Shown here: positions 1 to 9,021 of the stretch, in pieces
Layout of the letters: the number at the start of each line of letters is the position of its first letter
Position numbering within the stretch: the stretch's first letter is position 1
Source: Betaproteobacteria bacterium Ga0077527
GTDB lineage: Bacteria; Pseudomonadota; Gammaproteobacteria; Burkholderiales; SG8-41
Direction of reading: 5' to 3'
DNA: 64,000 nucleotides
Assembly: GCA_001464815.1 (NCBI GenBank)
Contig: LNDW01000018.1
Coordinates: 62,001 to 126,000 of the forward strand
Position numbers and translations under genes: made by a program
The notes under the pieces: generated by a model
Seen by the model: the letters and a program-made list of their open reading frames with translations, nothing else
Database searches by the model: none
What the model was told of the DNA's origin: nothing

Positions 1-68
1 AAGACCTGTGCTTTGCGGTCGAAACCATGCGTGCCCTTGCGGCCACTGCGCGACCCGCGCCCCCCTAA
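1..68 (+). CDS. possible 3' end of an upstream gene (partial)
   Basis: The frame starting at base 3 is open from the window edge to a TAA at 66-68 and would encode about 21 residues ending ATARPAPP. It is too short to identify. It is offered only because codon use looks compatible with coding and the next gene starts about 200 bases later. Bases 69-271 show no gene; a GGAG-type ribosome site for tctA lies at their end. Confidence 0.3.
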   Translation, partial: DLCFAVETMRALAATARPAPP

Positions 69-271
69 CCTGGTTGCGGGCGGTTCCAATTTGGTTGGCG
101 TCCGATATGTGCACTGACGGCACTCCCAATTGATCCAGTTGCGGTAAAGTTCCTCCACTCCGGTCAGCCGACGCGCAGGCACATGCACGCAGCCACCGGC
201 AAACTTGCGGGAGGAGCCACCTTGCAGCCAGTTTCGACCGGCATCACCGGGCGCAGCAGCAGGAGCGAAGC

Positions 272-1768
272 ATGATTGACGCCATTACGGCGGGTCTGTT
301 TGCCCTGCTGACACCACAGGCTCTGCTGTTCCTGCTGATCGGCGTGGTCTATGGCCTGGTGATCGGCATCCTGCCGGGGCTGGGCGGCGTGGTGGCCATG
401 GCGCTGCTGTTGCCCTTCACCTACGGCTTCGATCCGGTGGCGACGCTGGCGCTGCTGCTCGGCGCCCACATCGCCACCATCTGGGGCGATTCGGTGACCA
501 GCATACTGTTCAGCGTGCCCGGCTCGGCCAAGGGCCTCGCGCTGTGCTTCGACGGCTACCCGATGACCAAGCAGGGCCAGGCCAAACGCGCGCTGTCGGC
601 CTCCGCCACCGGCGCGTTGATGGGCGGCATCATCGGCGCGATCTTCCTCGCGCTGTGCATCCCGCTGATCCGGCCGGTGATCCTCGCACTGGGGCCCAGT
701 GAATACCTGATGATGGCGCTGTGGGGCCTCACCGTGATCGCCACCTTCAGCGACGGTTCGCTGATGAAGGGCCTCACCGCCAGCGTGCTGGGTGTGCTCA
801 CCGCCTTCATCGGCATGGACGTGGTGACCGCAACGCCGCGCTTCACCTTCGGCAGCGAATTCCTGATGGACGGCATTTCCTTCCCGGTGGCGATGATCGG
901 GCTGTTTGCGGTGTCGGAAATGATGAAGATGTCGATCCGCGGCACGCCGATCATCGACCGTTCGCTGGTGCGCGAGGACAGCACCGTGTGGCAGGGAATC
1001 CGTGATGCCTTCAGCCACTGGTGGCTGGTGATCCGCTCCAGCCTGCTCGGGCTGTGGATCGGCGTGCTGCCGGGCGTCGGCGCCAGCGTGGCCGGGCTTG
1101 CCGCCTACGCCCAGGCGGCGCAGACCTCGAAGACGCCGGAGCGCTTCGGCAAGGGCGCGGTGGAGGGCGTGATCGCGCCCGACGCGACCATGGGCGCCAA
1201 CGAGGGCGGGGGGCTGATGCCCACGCTCGCCTTCGGCATACCCGGCGGCGAGAGCATGGCCATCCTGCTGGTCGCCTTCATCGGTCTCGGCATCGTGCCG
1301 GGGCCGGAGATGCTGACCAAGAACCTCGACATCGTGTTCAGCATGGTGTGGATCATCGTGCTCGCCAACATCGTGGTCACCGTGATCGGGCTGGGAATCA
1401 CACCCTGGCTGGCGCGGCTGCCCTCGCTGCAGGCCAACCTGATGGTGCCGATCGTGCTCTCGGTGTGTTTCGTCGGCGCCTATGCCACCCGCGGCCGCAT
1501 CGAGGACGTGCTGGTGGCGGCGGTGTTCGGCGTGGTCGGCTATGTGATGGACAAGTACCGCTATTCGCGCGCCAACTTCGTCATCGGCATGGTGCTGGCG
1601 GTGATGATCGAGCGCAACCTGCACATCTCGCTGAACCTCTACGGCAAGGATTTCCTGCTTGACCGGCCGATCGCGCTGGCGATGCTGTTGTTCGTGCTGT
1701 TCACCGCCGTGTTGCCGTTCTGGCGCGCAAGAAGGAAAAAGCGCGGCGTGAGGGGGGGTGCGGCATGA
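272..1768 (+). CDS. tctA: tripartite tricarboxylate transporter, large permease TctA
   Basis: This is the 498-residue large membrane subunit of a TctABC secondary importer for carboxylates, normal in length for the family. It is built of many hydrophobic helices, with the glycine- and proline-rich signatures typical of TctA (GILPGLGG near residue 35, PGVGASVAGL near 270, GIPGGESMA near 325). AGGAG at 261-265 supports the ATG at 272. The stop overlaps the tctB start by 4 bases, so the two are translationally coupled. The substrate cannot be read from the sequence. The AraC regulator and flavoprotein/ferredoxin pair downstream suggest an organic acid that is then oxidised or reduced. Confidence 0.95.
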   Translation: MIDAITAGLFALLTPQALLFLLIGVVYGLVIGILPGLGGVVAMALLLPFTYGFDPVATLALLLGAHIATIWGDSVTSILFSVPGSAKGLALCFDGYPMTKQGQAKRALSASATGALMGGIIGAIFLALCIPLIRPVILALGPSEYLMMALWGLTVIATFSDGSLMKGLTASVLGVLTAFIGMDVVTATPRFTFGSEFLMDGISFPVAMIGLFAVSEMMKMSIRGTPIIDRSLVREDSTVWQGIRDAFSHWWLVIRSSLLGLWIGVLPGVGASVAGLAAYAQAAQTSKTPERFGKGAVEGVIAPDATMGANEGGGLMPTLAFGIPGGESMAILLVAFIGLGIVPGPEMLTKNLDIVFSMVWIIVLANIVVTVIGLGITPWLARLPSLQANLMVPIVLSVCFVGAYATRGRIEDVLVAAVFGVVGYVMDKYRYSRANFVIGMVLAVMIERNLHISLNLYGKDFLLDRPIALAMLLFVLFTAVLPFWRARRKKRGVRGGAA

Positions 1769-2280
1769 CGCGACGAATGCAGGAGAACCTGATGTCGGTG
1801 GCGATGCTGGCGCTGTTCGGCGGGGTGTTGTGGCTGTGCCAGGATTTCGGGCCGCGGGCGCGCATGATCCCGCAGCCGCTGGCAGTGTTCGGCATCGTGC
1901 TCACGCTGATCCAGATGGTCTGGCACAACCTCGGGCATGAAGAGCCGCCGACGATGGAAATGATCAGCGTCGATGCCAATGCCATACCCGCCGGGGGCGA
2001 AGGCCGGCCGCGCGAGGAACGCACCCAGGAGCAGCTCGGACGCTGGGGCGAGGCCGGGGCCTTCGCCATCGTCGCGCTGCTGGTCACGATGGTGTTCACT
2101 GCGGGCATTTTTCCGGCGGTGTTCGTGTTCACCGCGGGTTACCTGATCCTGTCGCGCTATTGCTCGCTGCTGCAGGGCCTGGCGTGGTCGGCGCTGATGA
2201 CCCTAGCCATCTACCTGCTGTTCGTGCTCGGGCTGGAGATGCAGCCCTATCACGGACTGCCGGGCGCATGGTTTCAGTGA
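1765..2280 (+). CDS. tctB: tripartite tricarboxylate transporter, small permease TctB
   Basis: A 171-residue membrane protein with about four hydrophobic segments and a polar central loop (about residues 60-90, rich in E, R and G). This matches the small subunit of TctABC importers, which pairs with TctA in the inner membrane. Its ATG overlaps the tctA stop (ATGA). Sequence conservation in TctB is weak across the family, so the call rests mainly on topology, size and position between tctA and a TctC-type receptor gene. Confidence 0.88.
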   Translation: MTRRMQENLMSVAMLALFGGVLWLCQDFGPRARMIPQPLAVFGIVLTLIQMVWHNLGHEEPPTMEMISVDANAIPAGGEGRPREERTQEQLGRWGEAGAFAIVALLVTMVFTAGIFPAVFVFTAGYLILSRYCSLLQGLAWSALMTLAIYLLFVLGLEMQPYHGLPGAWFQ

Positions 2281-2303
2281 TTCCAATAAAAGAGGAGGAT
2301 GAC

Positions 2304-3329
2304 ATGACGCACTATCCGCAACGCCGCAAGCTGCTGTTCGCCGGTGCGATGGCCCCGGCGGCGATGGCGCTGCCGCCCCTGGCCCGCGCCCAGGCCAACG
2401 ACTATTACAAGGGCAAGCTGGTGATCATCAACATTGCCGGCAGTCCCGCAGGCGGCCACACGCGTTATGCGCGGATGCTGGCGCCGTACCTTGAAAAACA
2501 CCTCGGTGCGCGCGAGGTGCGGCTGGTCAACATGCCCGGCGGTGGCGGTCTCAAGGCGGCCAACTACATCTGGCGCCTGAAACCCGGCGCCAGCGAGATC
2601 TATTTCGGCAACGTATCGACGCTGCTGCTCGCCAATCTCGCCGGCAGCCCGGGAGCGACCTTCGACCCGACCAAATTCATGTTCCTCGGCCGCGCCACCA
2701 GCGAACCGCGGGTGCTCACCGTCGGCGCCAAGTCGAGCATCCGCTCGGTCAAGGACATGCAGGCGATGAAGCGGCCCTTCATCTTCCCGTCGCAGGGCAC
2801 CGACGAGGATTTCTACACCATGGCCGTGCTCGCCGATGCGCTTGGTTTCAAGTTGAAGGCGGTGACCGGCTATGAGGGCAATGCCGATACCTCGTTGGCG
2901 GTGATCAAGGGCGACGGCGACGGCCACATCACCGGCTGGAGCGAGTCGCTCGGTGCGATACGCTCCGGCGACAAGTTCCCGGTGATGATGGTGACCTCGC
3001 AGGCTTCGCCCGATTACCCCAACATTCCCATCGTCACCAACATCGCACCGCCGGCAAAGCGCGGCGTGGTGCAGGCGATGGCGACCATCCTCGAGACCCA
3101 CCGCAGCTACATTGGTCCGCCGAACATGGAGCCCGCGGCGGTGGCGGCGTTCCGCGCCGCGGTCAACGCCACGATGAAGGATCCGGCCCTGCACGCCGAA
3201 TCGACCAAGGGCGAGCGCCTGCTCTCGCCGATGGAAGGCACGGTGCAGCAGAAGGCGATGGCGGAGATGGCGCGCACCAGCGCGGCGCTGTCGCCGATCC
3301 TGAAGGCCGCGGTCAAGGACATCCAGTAG
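2304..3329 (+). CDS. tctC: TctC/Bug-family periplasmic solute receptor
   Basis: A 341-residue extracytoplasmic receptor that would deliver its ligand to the TctAB permease encoded just upstream. The chosen ATG follows an AGAGGAGG ribosome site at 2291-2298. An in-frame start further upstream lies inside tctB and is not used. The N-terminus carries QRRKLLFAGAM, then a hydrophobic run and an ALPPLARAQA cleavage region; the paired Arg leaves Tat export possible. The mature part has the expected glycine-rich ligand loops (NMPGGGGLKAANY near 75-90). It is only loosely similar to the two other receptors in the window. Confidence 0.9.
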   Translation: MTHYPQRRKLLFAGAMAPAAMALPPLARAQANDYYKGKLVIINIAGSPAGGHTRYARMLAPYLEKHLGAREVRLVNMPGGGGLKAANYIWRLKPGASEIYFGNVSTLLLANLAGSPGATFDPTKFMFLGRATSEPRVLTVGAKSSIRSVKDMQAMKRPFIFPSQGTDEDFYTMAVLADALGFKLKAVTGYEGNADTSLAVIKGDGDGHITGWSESLGAIRSGDKFPVMMVTSQASPDYPNIPIVTNIAPPAKRGVVQAMATILETHRSYIGPPNMEPAAVAAFRAAVNATMKDPALHAESTKGERLLSPMEGTVQQKAMAEMARTSAALSPILKAAVKDIQ

Positions 3330-3342
3330 GCCGGCCGGCGTC

Positions 3343-4239
3343 ATGGCGCGCGCGATCCGCACCTACACCATGGCGGATCGCGCCGCCGGCCCCGACTTCG
3401 CGATCCGCGACCAGGGCAGCGTCACCCGCATCGCCGAGGCGCACCGCCACGAGTATTTCCAGGTCCAGCTCAACCTCGCCGGCCGCACCGAGCAGCACAT
3501 CGCCGCCGCACGACGGCCGCTGGGCCCCGGCGGGCTCAGCTTCATCCTGCCGTACCGCATCCACCGCATTCCGCATCCGCCGCGCTCGCGCTTTTTCATC
3601 CTCAGCTTCAACCTGAAGTTCCTGCGTCCGGAACTCGACGTGCATCCGCTCGACCTCGAGGATGTTCCGCTGGCGCGCGCGCCCGAGCTGGCGCCCTTTT
3701 TGTTCCAGGAATACCTCGACTTCGCGCTCGCCGGGGCCGACCTTGCGGAAGCGGTCGCCGCCTGCAGCGAGATGCAGGCCGAGAACGCGCAGCGCCGCCA
3801 TGGTTCGACCGAGATCATCCGCGGCCGGCTGCTGTGGCTGCTCGGCACCGTGTGCCGCCGCCACGAGCGCGCGCTGCAGGCCCAGGCTGCGCGCAAGGCG
3901 CAGCAGGCGAGCCGGCGCGACGCGCTGGCGCGGGTGATGCGCCATGTGCGCGAGAACCTCGGCCGCCGCATTCAGCTCGCGGAGGCCGCAGCCGCGGCCG
4001 AGCTGTCGCCGAATTACCTCGCGCACCTGATCCGCAAGGACACCGGCAAGACCTTCCTTGACCTCGTCACCGAGCGGCGCATGGAGAAGGCCTGTGAGTT
4101 GCTCACCCACGGCAGCGAGCGCATCGGCGATATTGCAGCGGCCGTTGGCTTCGCCGACGAGGCCTACTTCACGCGGCGCTTCCGCCAGCGCTACCGCAGC
4201 ACCCCGACCCAGTACCGCCGCCGCGCGCGCACGGGCTGA
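3343..4239 (+). CDS. AraC-family transcriptional regulator
   Basis: A 298-residue regulator. The N-terminal half looks like a cupin sensing domain (HRHEYFQVQLN near residue 25, then a predicted beta-rich stretch). The C-terminal roughly 100 residues form the double helix-turn-helix of AraC/XylS proteins, including ELSPNYLAHLIRKDTGKTF and IGDIAAAVGFADEAYFTRRF. It starts 13 bases after tctC on the same strand and precedes the flavoprotein gene, so it probably controls one or both. A second ATG nine codons in (3370) is possible. No operator could be read with confidence. Confidence 0.9.
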   Translation: MARAIRTYTMADRAAGPDFAIRDQGSVTRIAEAHRHEYFQVQLNLAGRTEQHIAAARRPLGPGGLSFILPYRIHRIPHPPRSRFFILSFNLKFLRPELDVHPLDLEDVPLARAPELAPFLFQEYLDFALAGADLAEAVAACSEMQAENAQRRHGSTEIIRGRLLWLLGTVCRRHERALQAQAARKAQQASRRDALARVMRHVRENLGRRIQLAEAAAAAELSPNYLAHLIRKDTGKTFLDLVTERRMEKACELLTHGSERIGDIAAAVGFADEAYFTRRFRQRYRSTPTQYRRRARTG

Positions 4240-4344
4240 GTGGGCTGCGTAAGAAAGTCCTGTAAATCGGTCGTTCCGTCACTGGCCGCGGATGCCCGGG
4301 GGCCTTAGCATGGTCCATCGTTCCCCATCGGGCAGGCAAAAAAA

Positions 4345-4368
4345 TCATGAATAAATTCAATCACTTGG
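4345..4368 (+). repeat. AT-rich interspersed motif, weak copy at a start codon
   Basis: About 15 of 24 positions fit the window-wide motif, including AATAAA, CAAT and ACTT. It overlaps the first codons of the flavoprotein gene. It could be chance, since start regions are often AT-rich, but it aligns base for base with the better copy at 9857-9880. Confidence 0.3.
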
Positions 4369-6068
4369 AAACCGACGTCTTGATCGTCGGCGGTGGTGTT
4401 GCCGGCAGCATGGCGGCGATCCCGGCGCTCGAAGCCGGGCTCAAGGTGGTGATTTGCGAAAAAGGCAAGGTGCTCGACCACTGCGGCAGCATCGGCTGCG
4501 GTGTTGACCACTACCTGACGGTGATGGACACCGGCCCCGAATGGGACACGCCGGAATTCCTGATCAAGCATGTGCCGGAACTCACCGACCACATCGTCGA
4601 CATGGCGGTGGCATCGAAGGTGATCCACGAAATGCCGCGGGTGTTCCGCAAGATCGAAGCGCTGGGCGTGGACTTCAAGGACCGCAAGACCGGCGACTAC
4701 TACCGCCTGCGCTCCTTCGGCCTGCCGGGGACGTACCACATCAATTTCGATGGCACCGATTTCAAGAAGCACATCGGCGAACGTGTGCGCAAGGGCAAGG
4801 CCACGGTGCTGATGCGCACCATGGTGGTTCAACTGCTGGAGCGGGACAACCGCATCTACGGCGCAGTGGCCTTCAACTTCAGGACCGGCGAGTGGTTCAC
4901 CATCCGCGCCAAGGCCGTGGTGCTGGCCGCCGGCGACGTCAACCGGCTGTCGAAGAACGCCTCGGGCATGGCCTTCGATTCCTGGCATTTCCCGTACAAC
5001 ACCGGCGATGCGCAGGCGATGGGTTACCGCGCCGGCGCGGTGCTCGCCAACATGGAATCGGTGGAGGCGACGCTGACGCCGAAGGGTTTTTCGACACAAG
5101 GCTTGAATGCCCTCGTCAGCCTCGGCGCCTACTTCGTCAACAAGTCGGGCGAGCGTTTCATGTTCCGCTACGACAAGAAGGGCGAGAACGCGCGCCGTGC
5201 GGTGCTTGCTGATGCGGTGATCAACGAATACCTGCTCGGCAACGGCCCGGTCTACCTCGACTGCCGCCATTTGTCGCAGGAGATGCTCGATCGCATGGAA
5301 TACACGCTGCAGGTGGATCGCTACACGCTGCCGGCCTTCTACAAGCAGAAAGGCGTCAATTTCCGCGAGGAGCTGGTGGAGATTTCGGTGTCGGAGCTGT
5401 CGATCCGCCGCAGCGGCGTGTATTTCCGCGGCAGCGGGCTGGCGGTGGACAGCCACGGCGAAACCTCGGTCACCGGGCTCTATGCCGCGGGTGACTGCGC
5501 CACGGTCAGCGGCGGCATCGCCGGTGCCGCGGTGCTTGGCCACATTGCAGGGGAGGGTCTGGTGCACCGCGTGCGCGCCACCGGCACCCTGCCCGAGATC
5601 GATGCCGGTGCCGTCGAGCCGGTGCGCGCGCAGTCGATGGCGCATCTCCAGCGCGACGGTGATTTCAGTTGGCGCCAGATGGAAGACGCCACACGCGAGA
5701 CCGTCACCGATTACGTCGGCGTGCGCCGCAACGACAAGGGCCTGCGCCTCGCGCTGCAGACGCTGCATGCGCTGGCCAAACGCGAGCCGGCATTGAAGGC
5801 TGATGACCTGCACGGCCTGATGCGTGTACACGAGGCAAAGAACATCCGGCTGAACGCCGAGCTGATGGCCAGCGCTTCGCTGGCACGTACCGAAACCCGC
5901 ACCGGCTCCGCGCACTGGCGCATCGACCATCCGCAGCCTGACGAGCAGCAGTGGCGCAAGTTCGTGCTGGTCAGCCGTGGTGCCGATGGACCACAGGTGG
6001 AAACACTGGGCACCGATCACGCGATTGCCGATGCCTTTGCGCGCAACAAGACCGCGGCTGCGGCCTGA
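4347..6068 (+). CDS. FAD-dependent oxidoreductase, AprA/fumarate-reductase-like flavoprotein
   Basis: A 573-residue flavoprotein of the succinate dehydrogenase/fumarate reductase/adenylylsulfate reductase superfamily. It shows the Rossmann dinucleotide motif DVLIVGGGVAGSMAAIPALE near the N-terminus, the second FAD signature GLYAAGDCATVSGGIAGAAV near residue 378, and a C-terminal helical domain. Followed after 11 bases by a two-cluster ferredoxin, it resembles the AprAB arrangement, but no sulfate-activation genes lie nearby, so APS reductase activity is not claimed. Proximity to tctABC suggests it handles the imported acid. The start codon region (ATGAATAAATTC) overlaps a weak copy of the AT-rich motif. 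Confidence 0.82.
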   Translation: MNKFNHLETDVLIVGGGVAGSMAAIPALEAGLKVVICEKGKVLDHCGSIGCGVDHYLTVMDTGPEWDTPEFLIKHVPELTDHIVDMAVASKVIHEMPRVFRKIEALGVDFKDRKTGDYYRLRSFGLPGTYHINFDGTDFKKHIGERVRKGKATVLMRTMVVQLLERDNRIYGAVAFNFRTGEWFTIRAKAVVLAAGDVNRLSKNASGMAFDSWHFPYNTGDAQAMGYRAGAVLANMESVEATLTPKGFSTQGLNALVSLGAYFVNKSGERFMFRYDKKGENARRAVLADAVINEYLLGNGPVYLDCRHLSQEMLDRMEYTLQVDRYTLPAFYKQKGVNFREELVEISVSELSIRRSGVYFRGSGLAVDSHGETSVTGLYAAGDCATVSGGIAGAAVLGHIAGEGLVHRVRATGTLPEIDAGAVEPVRAQSMAHLQRDGDFSWRQMEDATRETVTDYVGVRRNDKGLRLALQTLHALAKREPALKADDLHGLMRVHEAKNIRLNAELMASASLARTETRTGSAHWRIDHPQPDEQQWRKFVLVSRGADGPQVETLGTDHAIADAFARNKTAAAA

Positions 6069-6079
6069 GGAGAATGCGG

Positions 6080-6349
6080 ATGAAACCTGTTGTTCACAAT
6101 CCCATCGTCATCAACCCCGAGACCTGCGTGAAGTGCAATCTCTGCGACTGGATCTGTCCCGGCGACCTGATCTACAAGGAAGAGGACAACCGCGACACGC
6201 TGCCGGTGATCAAGTATCCCGACGAATGCTGGTACTGCGGCCTGTGCCAGACCATCTGCCCGACGCAGGCGATCACCGTGGTGTTCCCCGACAACATGGT
6301 GCACAACCAGACCGACGTCGCCACCCTTCTTGGCAAGGTGGTCGACTAG
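6080..6349 (+). CDS. 4Fe-4S dicluster ferredoxin, AprB-like
   Basis: An 89-residue cytoplasmic electron carrier. Two [4Fe-4S] motifs are visible: CVKCNLCDWICPG (Cys16, 19, 22, 26) and CWYCGLCQTICPT (Cys50, 53, 56, 60). GAGGAGA at 6067-6073, six bases upstream, supports the ATG at 6080; an in-frame ATG at 6074 is too close to that site. The gene follows the AprA-like flavoprotein by 11 bases, and the two very likely form one enzyme, with the ferredoxin passing electrons to or from the FAD subunit. Confidence 0.92.
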   Translation: MKPVVHNPIVINPETCVKCNLCDWICPGDLIYKEEDNRDTLPVIKYPDECWYCGLCQTICPTQAITVVFPDNMVHNQTDVATLLGKVVD

Positions 6350-6371
6350 AATGTTCAAGACGCATTAAAAA

Positions 6372-6395
6372 TATCCAATAAAAACAATATCTTAT
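6372..6395 (+). repeat. AT-rich interspersed motif, copy upstream of fadE
   Basis: A strong copy of the recurring motif: left flank TATCC, centre CAATAAAAACAAT, right flank CTTAT, in otherwise GC-rich DNA. It sits 23 bases after the ferredoxin stop and 12 bases before a candidate -35 box for fadE. Confidence 0.7.
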
Positions 6396-6407
6396 AAATA
6401 GTCTCTG

Positions 6408-6436
6408 TTGTTCGCCCGGCACCTGCCGTGTATGCT
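6408..6436 (+). promoter_or_regulatory. candidate sigma-70-type promoter for the fadE operon
   Basis: TTGTTC (6408-6413) and TATGCT (6431-6436) are separated by 17 bases, about 57 bases upstream of the fadE start codon. The AT-rich motif copy lies just upstream and might be a regulator site. Read by eye only. Confidence 0.45.
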
Positions 6437-6492
6437 GGCCGTTCACGATTGAAGAACGGGCTTCGCACAACGCTGCGAAGCGGAGGACAGCG

Positions 6493-9021
6493 ATGACCCT
6501 GGTGTTTTCCCTGCTCGCGGCCTTTGTCGCCGGCTGGTTCCTGGCCTATCACCGCCTGCCTGCATGGGTATGGGCGGTGGTGTTTGCGGCACTGCTCTCG
6601 GTGTACGGCGAAGCCGGCTGGTGGCCGGACGGGCTGCTGCAGGCGGCGTGGCTCGTGCTCGGCGTGACCACGCTGATCGTGATGCCCTCGGGCATCCGGC
6701 GCACGCTGGTGAGCCTGCCCATGCTGGCGGTGTTCCGGCGCATCCTGCCCGCGGTATCGCAGACCGAGCGCGAGGCGCTGGAAGCCGGCACCGTGTGGTG
6801 GGAGGGCGAGCTGTTCAGTGGCCGTCCTGACTGGAACAAGCTGCTCGCCTATCCCAGGCCGCGGCTTTCAGCCGAGGAGCAGGCCTTCATCGATGGCCCG
6901 CTGCGCGAGCTGTGCGAGATGCTCAATGACTGGCGCATCATGCACGAGATGAGCGATCTGCCGCTGCCGGTGTGGCAGTTCATCAAGGATCAGGGTTTCC
7001 TCGGCATGATCATTCCCAAGCAATACGGCGGCAAGGGTTTCTCCGCGCTGGCACATTCCGAGGTGGTGATGCAGCTCTCCACACGCAGCGGCACCGCCGC
7101 GGTGTCGGTGATGGTGCCCAACTCGCTGGGGCCGGCGGAACTGCTGCTGCACTACGGCACGGAGGCGCAGAAAAATCATTATCTGCCGCGGCTGGCGAAG
7201 GGGCTGGAGATGCCCTGTTTTGCGCTGACCAGCCCCGAGGCCGGTTCTGACGCCGGCGGCATCCCGGATTTCGGCATCGTCTGCCGCGGCGAATGGCAGG
7301 GGCAGAAGGACGTGCTCGGCGTGCGCCTCACCTGGGAAAAGCGCTACATCACGCTGGGCCCGATCGCGACGTTGCTGGGTCTCGCCTTCCGTCTCTACGA
7401 TCCCGATCACCTTCTGGGGAAACAGGACGACATCGGCATCACGCTGGCGCTGGTGCCCACCGATACGCCGGGCGTGAATATCGGCCGCCGCCACCGGCCG
7501 ATGACCGCGACCTTCATGAACGGCCCGAACTGGGGCAGGGATGTGTTCGTGCCGATGGAGTGCATCATCGGCGGCGTGGAGCAGGTCGGGCAGGGCTGGA
7601 AAATGCTGATGAACTGCCTCGCCGCCGGACGCTCGATCTCATTGCCGGGCAATGCCGTCGGCATGTCCAAGCTGTCGACGCTGACCACCGGTGCCTATGG
7701 CCGCGTACGCCAGCAGTTCAAGCTGCCGATCGGCCGCTTCGAAGGTGTGGAAGAGGCGATGGCGCGCATCGCCGGCAATCTGTATGTGATGGATGCGGCA
7801 CGGGTGATGACCGCCGGCGCGCTCGACCTCGGTGAAAAACCTTCGGTGGTCTCGGCCATCGTCAAATACCACCTCACCGAACGCGGCCGCCAGGTTGTCA
7901 ACGACGCTATGGACGTCCACGGCGGCAAGGGTATCTGCCTGGGGCCTGGCAACTATCTCGCCAGTGCCTATATGCAGACGCCGATCGCGATCACCGTCGA
8001 GGGCGCCAACATCCTGACACGGACGATGATCATCTTCGGCCAGGGCGCGATCCGCGGCCATCCCTGGGTGCTCGAGGAAATCGAGGCGGTGCGTGAAACC
8101 GACCGCGCGACGGCGGTGCGCCGGCTTGATCGTGCTTTTTTCGGGCACCTCGCATTCACGCTGTCCAATGTCGCGCGGGTGCTGTGGCTGGGGCTTACCG
8201 GCGCGCGGTTGACTGGCGCCGCCGGCGCACCTGAGCTGCGCCGCTATTACCAGCAGTTCACCCGGCTCTCCTGCGCCTTCGCCCTGACCGCCGACGTCGC
8301 GATGTTTCTTTGCGGCGGCTCGCTGAAGCGGCGTGAGCGGTTGTCGGCGCGGCTCGGTGATGTGCTGTCGCAGCTTTATCTCGCCTCGACGGTGCTCAAG
8401 CGTTACGAAGACGACGGCCGCCCGGAGGAGGACCTGCCGCTGGTGCGCTGGGGCCTGCTCGACTGCCTGAACCGCATCGAGGAATCGTTTTACTCGATAT
8501 TCGAGAATCTGCCGTGGCCGGTTGCCGCCTGGATGCTGCGCGGCCTGATTTTTCCGGTGGTGATGCCGTACGGCCGCGAGTTCGCGCCGCCGCGCGATCC
8601 GCTGGGCCACGCCGTGGTGCGATTGATGATGACGCCGGGGCCTTCGCGCAAGCGGCTGACCAGGGGCGTGTTCATCTCCGCGGATGAGAATGATGCGGTG
8701 CGCACGCTGGAGCTGGCGCTGGAGGCGGCGATTGCCGCAGAGCCGGTCGAAGCGCGGCTGCGCAAGGCGCAGCAGGATGGACGCATCGCGCGGCGCTACG
8801 CCGACCAGATTGCCGCGGAGGGCCTCAAACATGGCGTGATCAGCCAGGACGAATTTGACCTGCTGCGGCGCGCCGCGGAACTGCGCCGCCGCGCGATCAT
8901 GGTCGATGATTTCCCGCGCGACCTCGGCCGCAGCGAGATCACCCAAACCACGCAGCCGGTGACCTTCGAGGCGCTGGCGCGACGCCGCGATGCGCAGGGG
9001 GCGGAGGCTCAACGTGGCTGA
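6493..9021 (+). CDS. fadE: FadE-type acyl-CoA dehydrogenase
   Basis: An 842-residue acyl-CoA dehydrogenase, close to the length of E. coli FadE. It catalyses the first, FAD-dependent step of fatty acid beta-oxidation. The N-terminus has two hydrophobic segments (residues 1-20 and 25-75) for membrane association, followed by the dehydrogenase core (IPKQYGGKGFS, CFALTSPEAGSDA, GGKGICLGPGNY). The region ITVEGANILTRTM contains the expected catalytic Glu. The last 280 or so residues form the extra C-terminal domain of this subfamily. It heads a run of same-strand lipid genes, and an ETF:ubiquinone oxidoreductase that could take its electrons is encoded at 18321. Confidence 0.95.
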   Translation: MTLVFSLLAAFVAGWFLAYHRLPAWVWAVVFAALLSVYGEAGWWPDGLLQAAWLVLGVTTLIVMPSGIRRTLVSLPMLAVFRRILPAVSQTEREALEAGTVWWEGELFSGRPDWNKLLAYPRPRLSAEEQAFIDGPLRELCEMLNDWRIMHEMSDLPLPVWQFIKDQGFLGMIIPKQYGGKGFSALAHSEVVMQLSTRSGTAAVSVMVPNSLGPAELLLHYGTEAQKNHYLPRLAKGLEMPCFALTSPEAGSDAGGIPDFGIVCRGEWQGQKDVLGVRLTWEKRYITLGPIATLLGLAFRLYDPDHLLGKQDDIGITLALVPTDTPGVNIGRRHRPMTATFMNGPNWGRDVFVPMECIIGGVEQVGQGWKMLMNCLAAGRSISLPGNAVGMSKLSTLTTGAYGRVRQQFKLPIGRFEGVEEAMARIAGNLYVMDAARVMTAGALDLGEKPSVVSAIVKYHLTERGRQVVNDAMDVHGGKGICLGPGNYLASAYMQTPIAITVEGANILTRTMIIFGQGAIRGHPWVLEEIEAVRETDRATAVRRLDRAFFGHLAFTLSNVARVLWLGLTGARLTGAAGAPELRRYYQQFTRLSCAFALTADVAMFLCGGSLKRRERLSARLGDVLSQLYLASTVLKRYEDDGRPEEDLPLVRWGLLDCLNRIEESFYSIFENLPWPVAAWMLRGLIFPVVMPYGREFAPPRDPLGHAVVRLMMTPGPSRKRLTRGVFISADENDAVRTLELALEAAIAAEPVEARLRKAQQDGRIARRYADQIAAEGLKHGVISQDEFDLLRRAAELRRRAIMVDDFPRDLGRSEITQTTQPVTFEALARRRDAQGAEAQRG

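Noticed and set aside
164-1624. Long open frame antisense to tctA
   Set aside because: His/Gln/Arg/Asp-rich translation is typical of the shadow of a GC-rich gene; tctA is clearly the real gene. Many similar antisense frames in this window were dropped for the same reason.
4347-6349. Calling the flavoprotein and ferredoxin aprA and aprB
   Set aside because: No sat or other sulfur-oxidation or sulfate-reduction genes are present, and active-site residues could not be confirmed by eye.
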